Below are positions 44,561 to 56,755 of a stretch of DNA of 64,000 nt, piece by piece. The notes under the pieces were generated by a model. The model was given only the letters and a program-made list of their open reading frames with translations, was not told the DNA's origin and did no database searches. This DNA is from Pomphorhynchus laevis. Its lineage: Eukaryota > Acanthocephala > Palaeacanthocephala > Echinorhynchida > Pomphorhynchidae. Made by a program: the position numbers and the translations under genes. The stretch spans positions 1 through 64,000 of the forward strand of contig WNNJ02003535.1 of the NCBI GenBank assembly GCA_012934845.2, given 5' to 3'. Within the stretch, counting starts at the first letter, position 1. Every line of letters begins with the position of its first letter.

Positions 44561-45345
44561 CGCTATAATATAATCTCGAGACTCCGAAAAGTCAATAATG
44601 TGCTCCTTATCTTTGTTTCTATTACCGTAACCTTTACCTTGATGACAGTGATTTTCCTCAGCAATTTGACCAACGTGGCCGTTGATGTATCCTGCAATTA
44701 CCGGAAATCATCAGTTGTAATGCTGTGTGTATGATTCACCAACATCTCCCAAAAGGAATCTTTTTCGGATATATTTAGTCGTGTATGCAGCGCGTAAGAT
44801 GAAAATGTATGTGATGTTTGATCGAAAGTGACAAAAGTGATCTTCATGATCTAGTCGTCGTGGCGATTAATTTCTTGTACATCACGGAATCGCTACGATA
44901 TTGCAATGCCCCAACTATTGCTGCTCCGGACGGTACCATTTTATGATAGACCATAACCACCATTGTCGCGTTCTCTCTACATTTTGTAGTGAACAGATAT
45001 CGATCCTTATCCTTCTTAGCATCCTCACAACCTCTTCTGTATTTTCAGTTAATGAGCCAATATTAAGCGATTCTATTCGAAAAGTCAATAATGTGTTCCC
45101 TATCTTTGTTTCTATTACTGTAACCTTAACCTCCATGGCATCGACATCTTCCAGAATTTGACCAACGTGGCCATTAAAATCTTTTGAAATCGCCAGATTA
45201 TCATCGGTGAGAATGTTGCTTGTATGTTGTTCGACATCTTCCAAAAATAGTCTTTTTCGGATTCACTTCGTCTTGTCTGCGGTGCGTGATCTGAAAAGAT
45301 TTGTATTGTTCGATCGAGAAAGATAATAGCGATAATATTCATTCC
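44561..45345 (-). pseudogene. RTE-like LINE endonuclease remnant, duplicated and permuted
   Basis: On the minus strand 45244-44915 reads ILTDDNLAISKDFNGHVGQI, which is the late endonuclease motif (GDFNGHVG in the family). Only after it comes RIESLNIGSLTENTEEVV followed by RRIRIDICSLQNVE, which is the family's N-terminal endonuclease motif. The normal order is therefore reversed, as expected if two tandem copies are joined. A second partial copy of the late motif lies at 44590-44830, about 490 bp away. No RT is attached here. Confidence 0.7.
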
Positions 45346-45618
45346 GAAGTTCTTCAGATGGCACTTTCTGAATGCTTTGGGCTATCTAATTGGGAAGTCT
45401 GATCTGCTACTCAGGAAGGTGATACTTTGTCACGGATCCTCTGTGCATAGCCTCGACAATCCGCTATCTGGATCAGTAGAAACAATGAAATTTTTATATT
45501 TGTTTATTTACGTAAATGTAAATGTAAAAATGTCTTAAAATATCAACGACAGCGCTTATAATTGATTTTAAATTCCTTAATGCGATGTACGTTTGATCAT
45601 TTATATTTCTATTTTTAG

Positions 45619-45690
45619 AAGCTGCAGTCACAATCTGATCCGAACGATCAACGAGAATTATTTTGATTCGGCGATTAACCTTGAGAAACT
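45619..45690 (+). CDS. LRR gene exon (one leucine-rich repeat)
   Basis: 72 bp between 'ctatttttag' and 'gtaagttt'. In phase 2 it reads SCSHNLIRTINENYFDSA then INLEKL, an outside-type LRR. The split codon with the previous exon gives leucine. Confidence 0.85.
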
Positions 45691-46626
45691 GTAAGTTTGG
45701 TAATTAGAAACTATTTCTATTAATATACACTGTTTAATGTACATTGCAGCTTTTTACAAGTTGTTGAGAAAGTATATTTATTCTGGCTAACCTTGATTCA
45801 AAAGTTCAATTCTAGTTCAAGACTAGTGAAGAGAAATCACTCCAACTATTTCTAGACCGAAGCGAATCATTTCTTAAACAGATTCTGGTTCCAACCTAGC
45901 CAGCGAGATGACATTTTACTATCCTACATGAAGATTAGTCCGCTTTTCGTACTTGATTTATGTTTTGTAAATTTTGTTGCTTGTCATTTTCATTGTCTTT
46001 TTATTTGTTTGTTCGGCTATCTCCCGTTCCCAATATCCTTTGATGATCCATCATCGCTACTGTAAAGAAAAAAATCTCCGAGACTCTCTTCCGTCTTTTC
46101 GATCATTGTCCAATCTCCCGTTGAAGATATCAAAGTGATTTTGTTTGTTCTGCTATCTCCCGTTCCCGATATCTTTTGATAATCCAACATCGCAACTGTA
46201 AGGAAACCGGCCTCCGTGACTCTCTTCAGCCTTTTCGTCTATTGTCTAATCCGCCGTTGGAGTCATCGGAGGGATCTGAGATAGATTATGAAAGAACTTT
46301 CCCTACGGCTGATGCAAGCTGGCCAATTATTTAGCCGTTAATCTACGAATGTCGAACATACGTTGCCTGTTCGCTCCACGAATATGCTAATTGGCAATAG
46401 GTGTCAGTTTAATACTTAATCGACTGGCACCTAGAGGCCATCCCCTCTTGTTATATGTTTAATTTTCAAAACGTTTTTCCTGATAAAACAAAGTTATAAA
46501 CTCAACTTTAGAATTTTATTCAGTATTCAGATATATCTAAATACTAATTGAATGTTTATTAAAAAAATATTCATAGATATTTTATTTAATATTAGCCGCA
46601 ATAGATATTCCTTTCTCCCAATTTAG
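45691..46626. other. Intron with a short duplication
   Basis: A block at about 46010-46115 ('gctatctcccgttccc' with 'gactctcttc') recurs at about 46150-46255. No gene seen. Confidence 0.5.
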
Positions 46627-46698
46627 AGATCTATCTTACAATCGCATTGACCGCATTCCCAATGGTTTCTTAAGCAGCAAACACACAATTTTAAATGT
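46627..46698 (+). CDS. LRR gene exon (one leucine-rich repeat)
   Basis: 72 bp between 'caatttag' and 'gtaagtca'. In phase 2 it reads DLSYNRIDRIPNGFLSS then KHTILNV. This is the most canonical repeat of the series (LSYNRI-x2-IP). Confidence 0.9.
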
Positions 46699-47226
46699 GT
46701 AAGTCAAGTTTCTTACTTACTTTCTGTCACCCTGTGTTTTATTTATAATGAGTATTTTTCTTAATTACCTCATATTTACATGTTTTTTACGATATTTGTC
46801 TACAAATATTTACAACTTAAGCAAATACGTCAATTTCGAATGCATTTTCAAATTAAGATGTAAAATCAAATGTAAATAAATTATATTTTGACAATTATTT
46901 AAATTATTATCCATTTTTTAATTGATTACTTATTAGCTTAAACAATTGAAAAATTCCATATACTTTTTATAATTTTTGTTCGATAAATTTGGTTAACATC
47001 TAAACTAAATTGGCAGTATGTTATTTATTGATGACAATTAAAAAATATTTGTCTTTTTCAAATGGTGCCGAATTAATTTTTTAACATTTACATTTCAAAA
47101 TTTTTGCAAAGTTGTAGCTTTTTATTTAAAAATCTACAATTGATTTTTAAATTGCACTTTTATTAATTTTTAATTTTGTAGTTTTTGACACTTTTAACGA
47201 ATTTGAAAATACCTTGTCTAAAATTA

Positions 47227-47274
47227 ATTTTACATTATATTTTGACTCGAATGAGTCAAAATATAATGTAAAAT
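47227..47274. repeat. Perfect 22-bp fold-back, 4-base loop
   Basis: Arms 47227-47248 and 47253-47274 are exact inverse copies around 'gaat' (gactc-gaat-gagtc at the tip). A diverged relative without the second arm lies at about 47545-47580 ('attttgactcgaatga'). Confidence 0.9.
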
Positions 47275-48042
47275 ATTATAATAATATTTACATTACATAT
47301 GTAAATATGTGATGCGTGCTCATTTTGCAGTGTTTTGTTTATAACTTTTTTATTTATTAGATTTTATAAAATCTTATAAAATTAAATAAAATCTAATTAT
47401 AAATAAAATCTTTTATTTCATTTATACAACGTTGAAATATCTTTTAAAAAAATATATAACTGATTTTGAAATTGACACTTCCATTGCCGTGCATGCAAAG
47501 AAATGCAAGTTTATACACGGTATTTGAAAATACTGTGTATAAATTTAATTTTTTGAGATATTTTGACTCGAATGACTTTTAATAAAAACTTCTAATAAAT
47601 GACTTTATGGTAACAACACTATGCTTTGTAATATGAAGCTGTTTCGCTCTTAAGCCTGCTAAAAGAAAATTCTAAATTATAAATTTGGTATAATAGACTC
47701 TTATTGTATGTTATTTACATCTTTGACACTACCCGCAATGCACTAAAATATATTAGGAATGTTCCTGTTTAGCATCATTTTCTACTATATGATTACTAAT
47801 GTAAATTTGTTTTGAACAAATATTATTTCGATTATTTGAAACACTAAAATTTAATCTCAATTAAACAAATAGAAATACACAAATTTTACGGTGTTTCTTA
47901 TTTTTAATTTATTGCCAAATAATTCCTGTATTGCTTTAATCTAAATTATGAAATATGCAAAAATGTATGATATAAATTACTATAATGTAAAACGGCATTC
48001 GATTTGGTTTGTGCTATTCATTGCAACATTAACTTAATTTAG

Positions 48043-48114
48043 AAATTTGTCGTTCAATATGATTACTGAAGTAAGCACCGGAGCTTTCCATAATATGTTG
48101 GGTCTTCAAGATAT
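48043..48114 (+). CDS. LRR gene exon (one leucine-rich repeat)
   Basis: 72 bp between 'cttaatttag' and 'gtatgtaa'. In phase 2 it reads NLSFNMITEVSTGAFHNM then LGLQDM, a canonical LRR. Confidence 0.85.
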
Positions 48115-48436
48115 GTATGTAATTCGATTTGTTCCCTCCTGTTAGTTTCGAGTAACAATTTCAGAGTTTAATCAGGTTTTGTGTGATAAAACCACATTTT
48201 CTCGTATTTTATTCATATTTTGTTAATTATTATAAGAAATATTGTGGTAAATATCGCAGTCAATATTGACCAAACTGCTTGCTCAATATTTAACACACAT
48301 ATCTTACTGAATTTAAACTATTCTCATTATAAACTATGCGTTTGATATATAGGATTTTGTTCTTAATTTTAAACAAATTAAAGTAACATCTGCGTTTTGT
48401 GCTATTTTAATGCTTGCATTGTATTTTCTGTAATAG

Positions 48437-48508
48437 GCGATTATTTGGTAATCCGATTACCGACATACCGTCCGGCTTTTTGGGCGTATCATATCAGTTA
48501 AAATCAAT
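48437..48508 (+). CDS. LRR gene exon (one leucine-rich repeat)
   Basis: 72 bp between 'ctgtaatag' and 'gtgagtta'. In phase 2 it reads RLFGNPITDIPSGFLGVS then YQLKSM. The intron before it is 322 bp, one of the shortest in the gene. Confidence 0.85.
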
Positions 48509-50314
48509 GTGAGTTAATTTTACTTGTCGAGAATTGAATTTTTATCAAAAGTAAGAATATAAAACTTTATTTATTTCCAAGAATAAATTTAAAGTCTCGT
48601 TTAATACTGATAGAATTAAATGTTGACTCATTTGTCTAAATTGTTATTATAAGTCATTTAACATTAACGTTTTTAAATTATATAAGATCAATTTTATTAT
48701 TTTTCAAAACACAAGAAATAAAATGTGATTTATTACAAGGTATACTTTATACCTTGATTTTATATAATGTTTCAAAATATGACAATCTAACAACACGATT
48801 CTCCATGTAAATAGCCCGATTTTTCAATTATCCTATCGCAAATTTTATATATTTGTTTGCATGAACGCTTTCAAGCTTAGAATACGGAAAGTATATACCA
48901 ATGATAGTTTTTAAATATGATGTATTAATCGTATAACGCGTTAGATGAAGTTTTGTAATGCTATATCTGTGAATGTTTTACCGATTATATGTAATACTCT
49001 ATCAATAATACCAAGCTGAATGGTTTTAGCTTCGCACATGTAAATTATGTTATAATCAAAAGTTTTAATACAAATGCGCATGCCTTTGAATTAGACTCAA
49101 ATACATATCTTCTTATATACTTTCATAAATTTTTCTTTATATGTAAAATGCGATTGTGTTATGGTTGTATAACTTAAATTTTCGTGGATACATTTGTGAC
49201 ACAATAGATTTTTATTCTGTAATTTTTGATATGCAAATGATTATTCTAATATTTGGATTATTTATTTGTGTATGGCAAATTTGGAGATTAAGTAACGATT
49301 TAATATTTTATCAATTCTTTGTTTAAAGGAACTACTTTTAAACAATTTAACCTTTAATGAAAATTAAAAGAGTTTTCAGTTTACAACTTAACATTTTTCA
49401 ATGTATGAAATAAAAGCTAAGAAAACTACAATAGCTTAATGTATTTTACAAGACAGATAAATCTAATATTAATGTAAAGTTCATCTGTAAAGTTCATCTA
49501 CACAGACTGTCAATTAAATAATATTCATTATTTATTAAATAATAAAAAGAGTTTTTAATTTACAATCTAACATTTTTCAAGGTATTAAATAACGCAAAGA
49601 ATTATAAAAAATTACAACTAAAACAAGTAATAATCAAAACAACCTGAAATTAATTAAAAGCTGATAAATATTAATTGATAATTAATTTTAACTAAATAAT
49701 TTTTAAAATTTACTAAATTTACCTGCACGATTCACGACTTTGTGAATTGTGAATTTGTAGAATTACGAATTGAACAAAACTTTAATCTGCAGATTACCTG
49801 ACTTAGCGACGATGTCAAATTGTTAAACAAAATTATGATTGTAAATCATTTTCTAAAAATTGATTTTTATTCTTGTGAAATTGCAAATTGACTGTTTTTA
49901 CTGATGGTGTTATCGACTACTAGATATCGACAAATCCATGCGTTGCTTGTTATTAATAATAAAACTTACACAACTTTAATATGTATATACCCTAAATTAG
50001 CATTAATGAGTATTCAAATTTTATTAAAAACATAATTTAAATTACAAATATTTTTATAAATTAATTTATTTTTATTTCTATTTATGTAAAATTACAAATC
50101 GAATGTCTGAACGTTTTTAGCGACTGTTAGATATCCACTAGAAAATGATTGCCTTTCGTGATGTTAATAATACATCGTTAGTTACGAAACTATTCCTTAA
50201 TTTAATTTTACCAATAATGCTTGTAACATCATTAGTCACAGATTTCGGTTAAAGTGCCGAATTACCTTTATTTGCAAATTAATTTTCGTTCTTTTCTAAT
50301 TGATGCTATTTTAG
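48509..50314. other. AT-rich intron
   Basis: No frame, repeat or RNA gene could be supported in this stretch apart from short AT-rich self-similarities at about 49360-49580 ('tttacaacttaacatttttc' repeated as 'tttacaatctaacatttttc'). Confidence 0.5.
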
Positions 50315-50380
50315 TGCAATTACTTTGAAACATCTTCAATGCCTTAATATAAATGGAATTTCTAATCAGATTGAAGAAAT
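50315..50380 (+). CDS. LRR gene exon (one leucine-rich repeat)
   Basis: 66 bp between 'tgctattttag' and 'gtaagttc'. In phase 2 it reads AITLKHLQCLNINGISNQIEE. The repeat is short (22 residues) but keeps the LxxLxxLxI pattern. Confidence 0.75.
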
Positions 50381-50819
50381 GTAAGTTCATCACACATTTA
50401 AGGAATTAAATTTATGAGATAATAGCAGTCACTTATATGATTAAATGTATATCCTTGACATATTTCCTTGAAATCCATTTTAAGTTGTAATCACGTTGAA
50501 TATTAAAACGAAATGTAAATATCGTACATCTTAAACCAGCAGTGTATGTACAAAAGTGAATTTCAATGGATGCCACAATGAGTTAATGATATTTTCACCT
50601 TATTGAAAGGGAATAAAATTGGAATAACGTACGTTACATTTCAGTATTTGTAGACCTCATCAGCAACTTATCCAATAACTACGTTTCACGTTTCGGTCCT
50701 TTTAATGTTGGCTGACGATCACTCGACTCGTCTGCTTTATTGACAATTAGATTGAATGAAATTGAATTGCATTTTCAAATATAATTGAAATGATTAAATA
50801 ATTAAATTTAATTAATGGA

Positions 50820-51634
50820 GAGAGTGAATTTATTATTTTTATTACAAGTCAAATTTTCGATACCTAACTGCTATAATCCTAAAGATAAAATTTTGAAAAA
50901 TGTAAAGCAAAATCAAAATATATACTTAATTCACGAAGCAGCAAATCAAACTGTTCCAATCCTTTCCAGAATCCACAGGTTTACCACATCCTAGTAGTAT
51001 TAAGCAACTAGATGTGCTCCTTTCTTGTAAAAATAAAAAATAAAACACTGGCAATTCAGTAGATACAAAATGAAAGAAATAAAAATTAAGACCACAATAA
51101 AATTTAAATTAAAATAAATAAAAATAAACCAACATATAAAATAAAATTAATAATTAAAACAAAACATATCAATTGCATTACATCAAATAATAAACTTAAA
51201 AAACAAAACATTGTTATTATTATAAAATATATATATCAATATCCGGTTTATTATTACGCATTAATATATTTTTATTTTTATTCATAACGTATGTTTCATG
51301 TATTTTTCGTTATAAACTACCGCTTTTTCGGAAATTATTACACTATTTTAAAAATAGATTCTATGATTATTGTTTAAGGAATGGTCTATAATAGCGCCGG
51401 ATCCTGTTCCTCCTTTTTTAACAGAATATTTATGTTGGTAAATAAGTTTAGCCAAACCTTGGTATGTTTGCCTATATAAACTTCATCACAACCCTCACAT
51501 GGTATTTGATATGCTACACCATCTTGGTTGTAATAATGTTTACGTTTAAAAAAGCTTTTAATTTTGGGCATCTTTCTGATGTAAACAAATATGCTTGTTC
51601 TGCCCCTTTCTGAACCCTTTATAAGCTTAATCAT
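50820..51634 (-). pseudogene. Penelope-like GIY-YIG fragment with its 3' region
   Basis: A minus-strand frame (51634-51386) reads VAYQIPCEGCDEVYIGKHTK, the start of a GIY-YIG endonuclease as found at the C-terminus of Penelope-like elements, and then degenerates. The 3' side is AT-rich. Near 50890-50850 it ends with 'ggattatagcag' and 'tatcgaaaattt', related to the hammerhead-like end at 8600-8630. RT is missing. The conserved 'ctacatttcag' dispersed repeat lies just beyond, at 50635-50745. Confidence 0.6.
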
Positions 51635-51968
51635 TTTGTTGTTCTATTTATCATTAATATAGAATAAATCTATGTATTTTGATTCTATTGAGGTCCTACC
51701 AGTTTCGTCTTATCATTTTTTCCCTTGAAATAAAATTTTTGATTACCAAAGAAGGATGTCTACTGGTTACCAGGCTCTTATTAATGTTACCATCCATCTT
51801 CCTTTTTATAGATACTAGAACAGATTTCCTTGGCTCTAAAGGAAATAGATGAATCAACGGAAATTTGTAACTTCCTTTTGGTATAATTGAAGAAGATTCC
51901 TAGCTTATCGAATTAACAATGTTAGGATATTCGTTAATCTTTTGGTATACATTAGTTTCAACTATATT

Positions 51969-52002
51969 AGTTCTGACTTCTTTTTAAAAAGATGTCAGAA
52001 CT
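51969..52002. repeat. Fold-back of 17 bp with no loop, one mismatch
   Basis: agttctgacttcttttt is followed directly by aaaaagatgtcagaact; 16 of 17 positions pair. Confidence 0.8.
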
Positions 52003-52440
52003 TTTATTCTGACACATCGTATGTTATTTTTTAGTCAATTCATAACAATTGACTTTTATTTTAAATTTAAATTTTAAATTTCAACTTGATATAAATCATA
52101 TAAAATCTAAAATAAGATAATTATAATTATTTATAATTTTTTTATAATTAAAATAATTTATTTAATAAAATAATTTAATTTTAAAATAACCATTCAGCGG
52201 AAATTGTGTTACTGATGGGTAATAAGCAATATGCTTTGTATGATAATAAGGTAAACTAGATAATCAAATTTCATAAGTGGAAATACGTCATTAGCATGTA
52301 TTTGGCCCCGCTGCTGTTTTAATTCGATGAATGAGTGTGCCGAAATCTGATAACAAAGCAGTTCCTCCTGATGACCTTTAATCATTATTCCTTTAAATTA
52401 TCTGTTATTTTTAGTACTTTTCATAAAAATGACCTTTATT
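52003..52440 (+). mobile_element. PLE-B terminal repeat
   Basis: Contains 'tatgctttgtatgataataa', AAATAC and GTATTT around 'cattagc', and then 'tttggccccgctgct'. It ends with 'agcagttcctcctgatgacc' and 'tttaatcattatt', in the same order as the minus-strand copy at 13800-13615. No RT is attached. Confidence 0.65.
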
Positions 52441-53389
52441 TTAAATTATAATTTTAAATTTTGACTTTATATATAAATAATATTAAATCTTATATAATTA
52501 TTTATTATTTATCCTTATTTTTTATTTATCATTTACTGTTAAATCATATCATTGTTTCCACTCTCAACTCACAAGACAATTTTTTCACTAAAAACAACAT
52601 ACAATATAGAATATTATATTCAATATACAACGTACGCGTCAACATACAATGAAAACAATATTGCATTCTGCATATTTATTTTGCTTGTTAGTTAATTAGG
52701 AACACTTAATCTGAAATATTTAAAGGTTAACTTGATAACACCACGAGAGAAGAAAAATAACCAAATGTAATAAAATGGCATATTCTGTAGATTAATCTAA
52801 TTTTTCCTCTGAGGTGCTGGTCAGAAAGCACTTTTGATACTTCTACAGATAACATCTAAATTGATATCAAAAAGAAAAGTTGCATACAATGATGTAAAAA
52901 ATATAATTGGGTTTGCTTTATCGTTTAGATTTTGTCTCTTGTAATCACTAAAATTTATACATAATATCATCAAAAGTAATACATAGTTTGGTACATAATT
53001 TATCCAAATTGTTTGAATCCAATTTGTGTAAACATAAATCAATAATTAAAAGCTACGCGCTATACAGAATCACCTTGTTTATAATATCTTCATATCCATT
53101 CACTCAAATAAACTTCAACCTTTTTCACTTTTTTTGATATTTTTACTTGTAAGACTCGATATTATTGAAAATAAAATTCAATATAATAAAACTCGATATA
53201 ATTAAATCGATATCATTGAATGATCATATAATAAGACCCGATATGCTGAGTTAAAATATCGATAAAAATATGGACAAATGGAGTTTATATTTATCGCTAT
53301 CATGCTCATATAAATATACGCTGCCTTAACAATATCGGCAAAATATAATTTATGCTTTATGCGCTATGATACTCATATAGGTGATAGGA
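52441..53389. other. AT-rich intron DNA
   Basis: Short stop-rich frames only. At 53150-53280 there are scattered 'ctcgatata' motifs. No gene seen. Confidence 0.4.
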
Positions 53390-54130
53390 TAACCTTAAAA
53401 TATGCGACCTATTCTGTCAAAGAACGTTTTTCTGGCTACGTCTGGGAGGACTTCTCCCGGTTGCCAGAAGAGGTAAAGAATATTGATCAGGAATGGGAGA
53501 TGTTAAGATCCTAGTTCGTCAAATCAACTTTGTAAAGTTGTGGCTCGAAGGCGCTTGTAGGTGCTTGTAGCAGAGAGAATTTTTGTACTGCTTGGTGGCC
53601 AACAACAGTTAGAGATTTCGCCAAACAAAAGAAGCTGGCTTTTAAGACAACTTTGCCAGATAAATCAGTGGAAGCTGTAGACAAGTACCGAATGGCAAAG
53701 AAAGCTTCAGCTCGAGCAGTTACTAAAGCGAATAAGGTGGCTTGGGAGAAGTTTGTAGAACACTTAGAACTTGATTATTGATCAGCTTTGAAGATGTTCT
53801 GGAGGACGATCAGGAAATTTGATATTGGAAAGCAGCAAAACTCCTTAAACTGTCTATGACATGAGATGATATATGCGTTTCCTTAACCTGTTGGATATGC
53901 CTTATCTTGTAGATGTAGAGCCTTTAGAACCAACAGAAGAGCTCATCTCTTTGAAAGAGGTCATTGCTGTTGTTCAAAAACTTCGTAATAGCAAGTCTTC
54001 GAGAATAGATAAGATTAGATCGTAAGCGTTAAAGGCTTTCTACGTTGTAGTCATGATGTGGTTAACACGAATCTTCAATGTTGCATTAAATTGGGCAAGG
54101 TTCCAACTGAGGGGCAAACTGATCATTCGC
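53390..54130 (+). pseudogene. RTE-like LINE, endonuclease-RT linker fragment
   Basis: In shifting frames it reads SVKERFLAT, then RTSPG, then EVKNIDQEWEML, then WWPTTVRDFAKQKKLAFKT then DKYRMAKKASARAVTKANKV and AWEKFVEHLELDY. Later EELISLKEVIAVVQKLRNSK and SSRIDKIRS mark the beginning of the RT. This is the linker typical of the same LINE group as 23640-24136. It is interrupted by stops, and the RT core is lost. Confidence 0.75.
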
Positions 54131-55263
54131 TTATCGCCATATAATTTCAACAAAATCGAGTTTATTCTGTAAGCTACCATGCGCAAATTTAAGTATATGA
54201 TTCAATAGACTACCAATTCATCACTCTGAATTTTTGATATGCAGGATATTACACGCTTTATGATAGGCGGAAGTGTTTTTATATTTGGGAAACCTCCCGT
54301 ACGTACCCTTTGTTATTTTTTATTACAAGAACATGCTTTATCAATCTGACATACTATAGCATCTACTCCAAAACCCATAGAATACATGTATTTTTAGTCA
54401 TTTATAATCTCGTTTTGTTCATGAGAAAATATACAGCAATGGAAATGTCAATTTTGTAGCTTTATATCCTCCACAGTTTTATTGTTGCACTTTTAACATA
54501 AAAAATGTTTTTAAGGACAAAATCATGTTTAAAACTCTGGATTTTTATTAATCCTCCTATTATACCATCTTCTTTAAAACTCATAAGATTTTTATGAATC
54601 CTGAGTTTGCAATGTAATATCAAATCTGCTCATGAAAGCGTTGTTTCTTCTAGATTTCGTAGTTTTTATATCCTCCGCAGTTACGAATATTGACACCAAT
54701 ATTCGTAAGGCCCAAGTACTGAGCACTATCATTTCAACATGCCGTAATACTTGAATGGTCTATAGAGAATCCAGCAAGTCGTTAAAAAATTGCACGACAA
54801 ACATTCCTGCAAATTGTAGACTCCTTACAGGTCTAACAATTTTTGAAATATATTTCCTGAGCTATTAAAAGTAAGAATGTTAGACTGCTATCTTCTTTAA
54901 TACAAAATTTACGTTAATATAATTGAATGTGTAAAATTGAACGAATAAAAAATTAGATTTAAAGCAATTAAACAATTAATCATTAATTAATTGATTAATC
55001 AATTAATCAATCATTCACTTTAATCAAACAATTAAAGTGAATATTTCTATTAATTTAAAATTAAAATTAATTAATTTTGTAGTTTTTTATAATTACAAAA
55101 CGATAATTATTTCGAATTTTAAAATATAAATTTTCGGTTGCGCTAAGAATTAAATGTCTTTTTAAAATCCATAAGCAGCGAAATTCGAATTTAAAATGCA
55201 AAATTGAATTTTTATTATTTCTAAATTTTCGAGTTACTGCGCACATAAACTTATGTTGTAAAC
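54131..55263. other. AT-rich DNA with a repeated 60-bp motif and a fold-back
   Basis: 'ttctagatttcgtagttttt' plus 'atatcctccgcagtt' occurs at about 54650-54690 and 55718-55752, with a diverged copy near 54450-54480. Bases 54681-54692 and 54697-54708 form a perfect 12-bp fold-back around 'acac'. No gene seen. Confidence 0.6.
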
Positions 55264-55400
55264 AGGCAATATCGTTACAAATTGTTGCAATTTTTAAAAT
55301 TTCATTATTTAAGGCAATAAAACAATAAAATACTCAATCCATAGAATTTTTATAATGGCGTATTGATGAATACTAATGCAAAAATATGTTCGTAAATTTA
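55264..55400 (-). mobile_element. PLE-B fragment
   Basis: 'atcgttacaaattgttgcaa' and 'aaaatttcattattt' match 13950-14000, and 'atgcaaaaatatgtt' matches 14035. It is non-coding debris of the PLE-B family. Confidence 0.5.
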
Positions 55401-56692
55401 AAGAATAAACTTGCATTAAAAAATCTCATCGAAATATTTTCAGTGTATTTTGTAGTCTGACAATTCGCTACTTTAGGTTTTTCTCTTCGCATTCCTTCAT
55501 TTAAAATTTTATTATAAATATTTTTAAATTTATTTTTGATTTCATTGATGTTATAAATTTAAATGCTGTTGTATCAGCGTTTTAAGATGCTGTTTGTCTG
55601 TTAATAGCAAATAAGAATGCCATTAAGTAACAAAATTAATACAAAATTTATATAATTTTAAATTTCACAAATTGATTTGCCTGGAATTTTATATCCGCTC
55701 ATGAATCGGTTATTTCTTCTAGATTTCGTAGTTTTTATATCCTCCGCAGTTTTTATGTTTGCCCTGTCAAACATAGTTATTTTTTATTTTGGTAACTTTT
55801 TTGTCTCAATCATATCAACACGACAGTAATCGATTTTAAATTGAATTCTTCAAACACGTTTCTGTCTCAAAGAGCAGATTTGCTCTTTAAGGCTTACAGA
55901 ATTTTTTTCCTTTTATTTCTTCACAAAGCGTTTCGTGTCTTAAATGGGCGCCAAAATAATGGGTGCCACGAATCCCCAGATTCGTGGCACCCATTATTCT
56001 TTATATAGGGGCATGGGTAGAACATAAATCTCTAGCTCATGTTCAAATAATAATATTTATTAAAAATAAACTTAGTATAGTTGCACTATAAATTAAGCAG
56101 ACTGAAATTGAGTTTGTAGAGATTTGAAAATCGGTTTTGAGTGACGAAAGATCATCTGATGTAGAGTTGTTATGTGGGCTTTTTGATATTTGATTGAATT
56201 TGCTGAGAGTTTGCTGAGTGTAATAATAGATGTAATATGCTTTATAATAACAGTTATACAATATTATAACAGGACTAACATGAGTACTAACGTCGGCGTA
56301 GAATATTTTTTAGTATAAAAAAGTGAAATAATTTTTAATAGATAGTAAAATAGGATAAAATATAGTATAATAGTTTAAATGTAAAATACTTTATATTTTG
56401 CATTAAAACAAGATAGTATCATTTAAACTAGTATCTAAGCAAAATTCTTTTGTATATATTTATTTAAATCTAATTGAATGCGTAAAATTGAACGAATAAG
56501 AATAAAAAATCTTGATGTAGGTACTACAAACAATTGATGTGAATATTTTTATTAATTTGAATTGCTAACAAAATTATAAATTTCACAAATAAACTTGTTT
56601 AAAATGTAAATACTTTTATTATATTATATTTTCTTTTATTATACAAATACTTTTTTATATTTCAAAAAACTCATTGAAAATAAAAATTCTAG
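55401..56692. other. AT-rich intron with a perfect hairpin
   Basis: Bases 55955-55973 and 55980-55998 are perfect 19-bp inverse copies (aataatgggtgccacgaat) around a 6-base loop. No gene seen. A minus-strand frame at 56043-56261 is low-complexity. Confidence 0.6.
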
Positions 56693-56755
56693 CAAATTTT
56701 CCGGTTGTGAAATAAACATCAAAGACTACCTTGGCTTGGATAAATTGAAATACGT
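56693..56755 (+). CDS. LRR gene exon (one leucine-rich repeat, shortened)
   Basis: 63 bp between 'aaaattctag' and 'gtaagttt'. In phase 2 it reads KFSGCEINIKDYLGLDKLKY. Leucine spacing is kept, and the split codons give hydrophobic residues at both joins. Confidence 0.7.
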
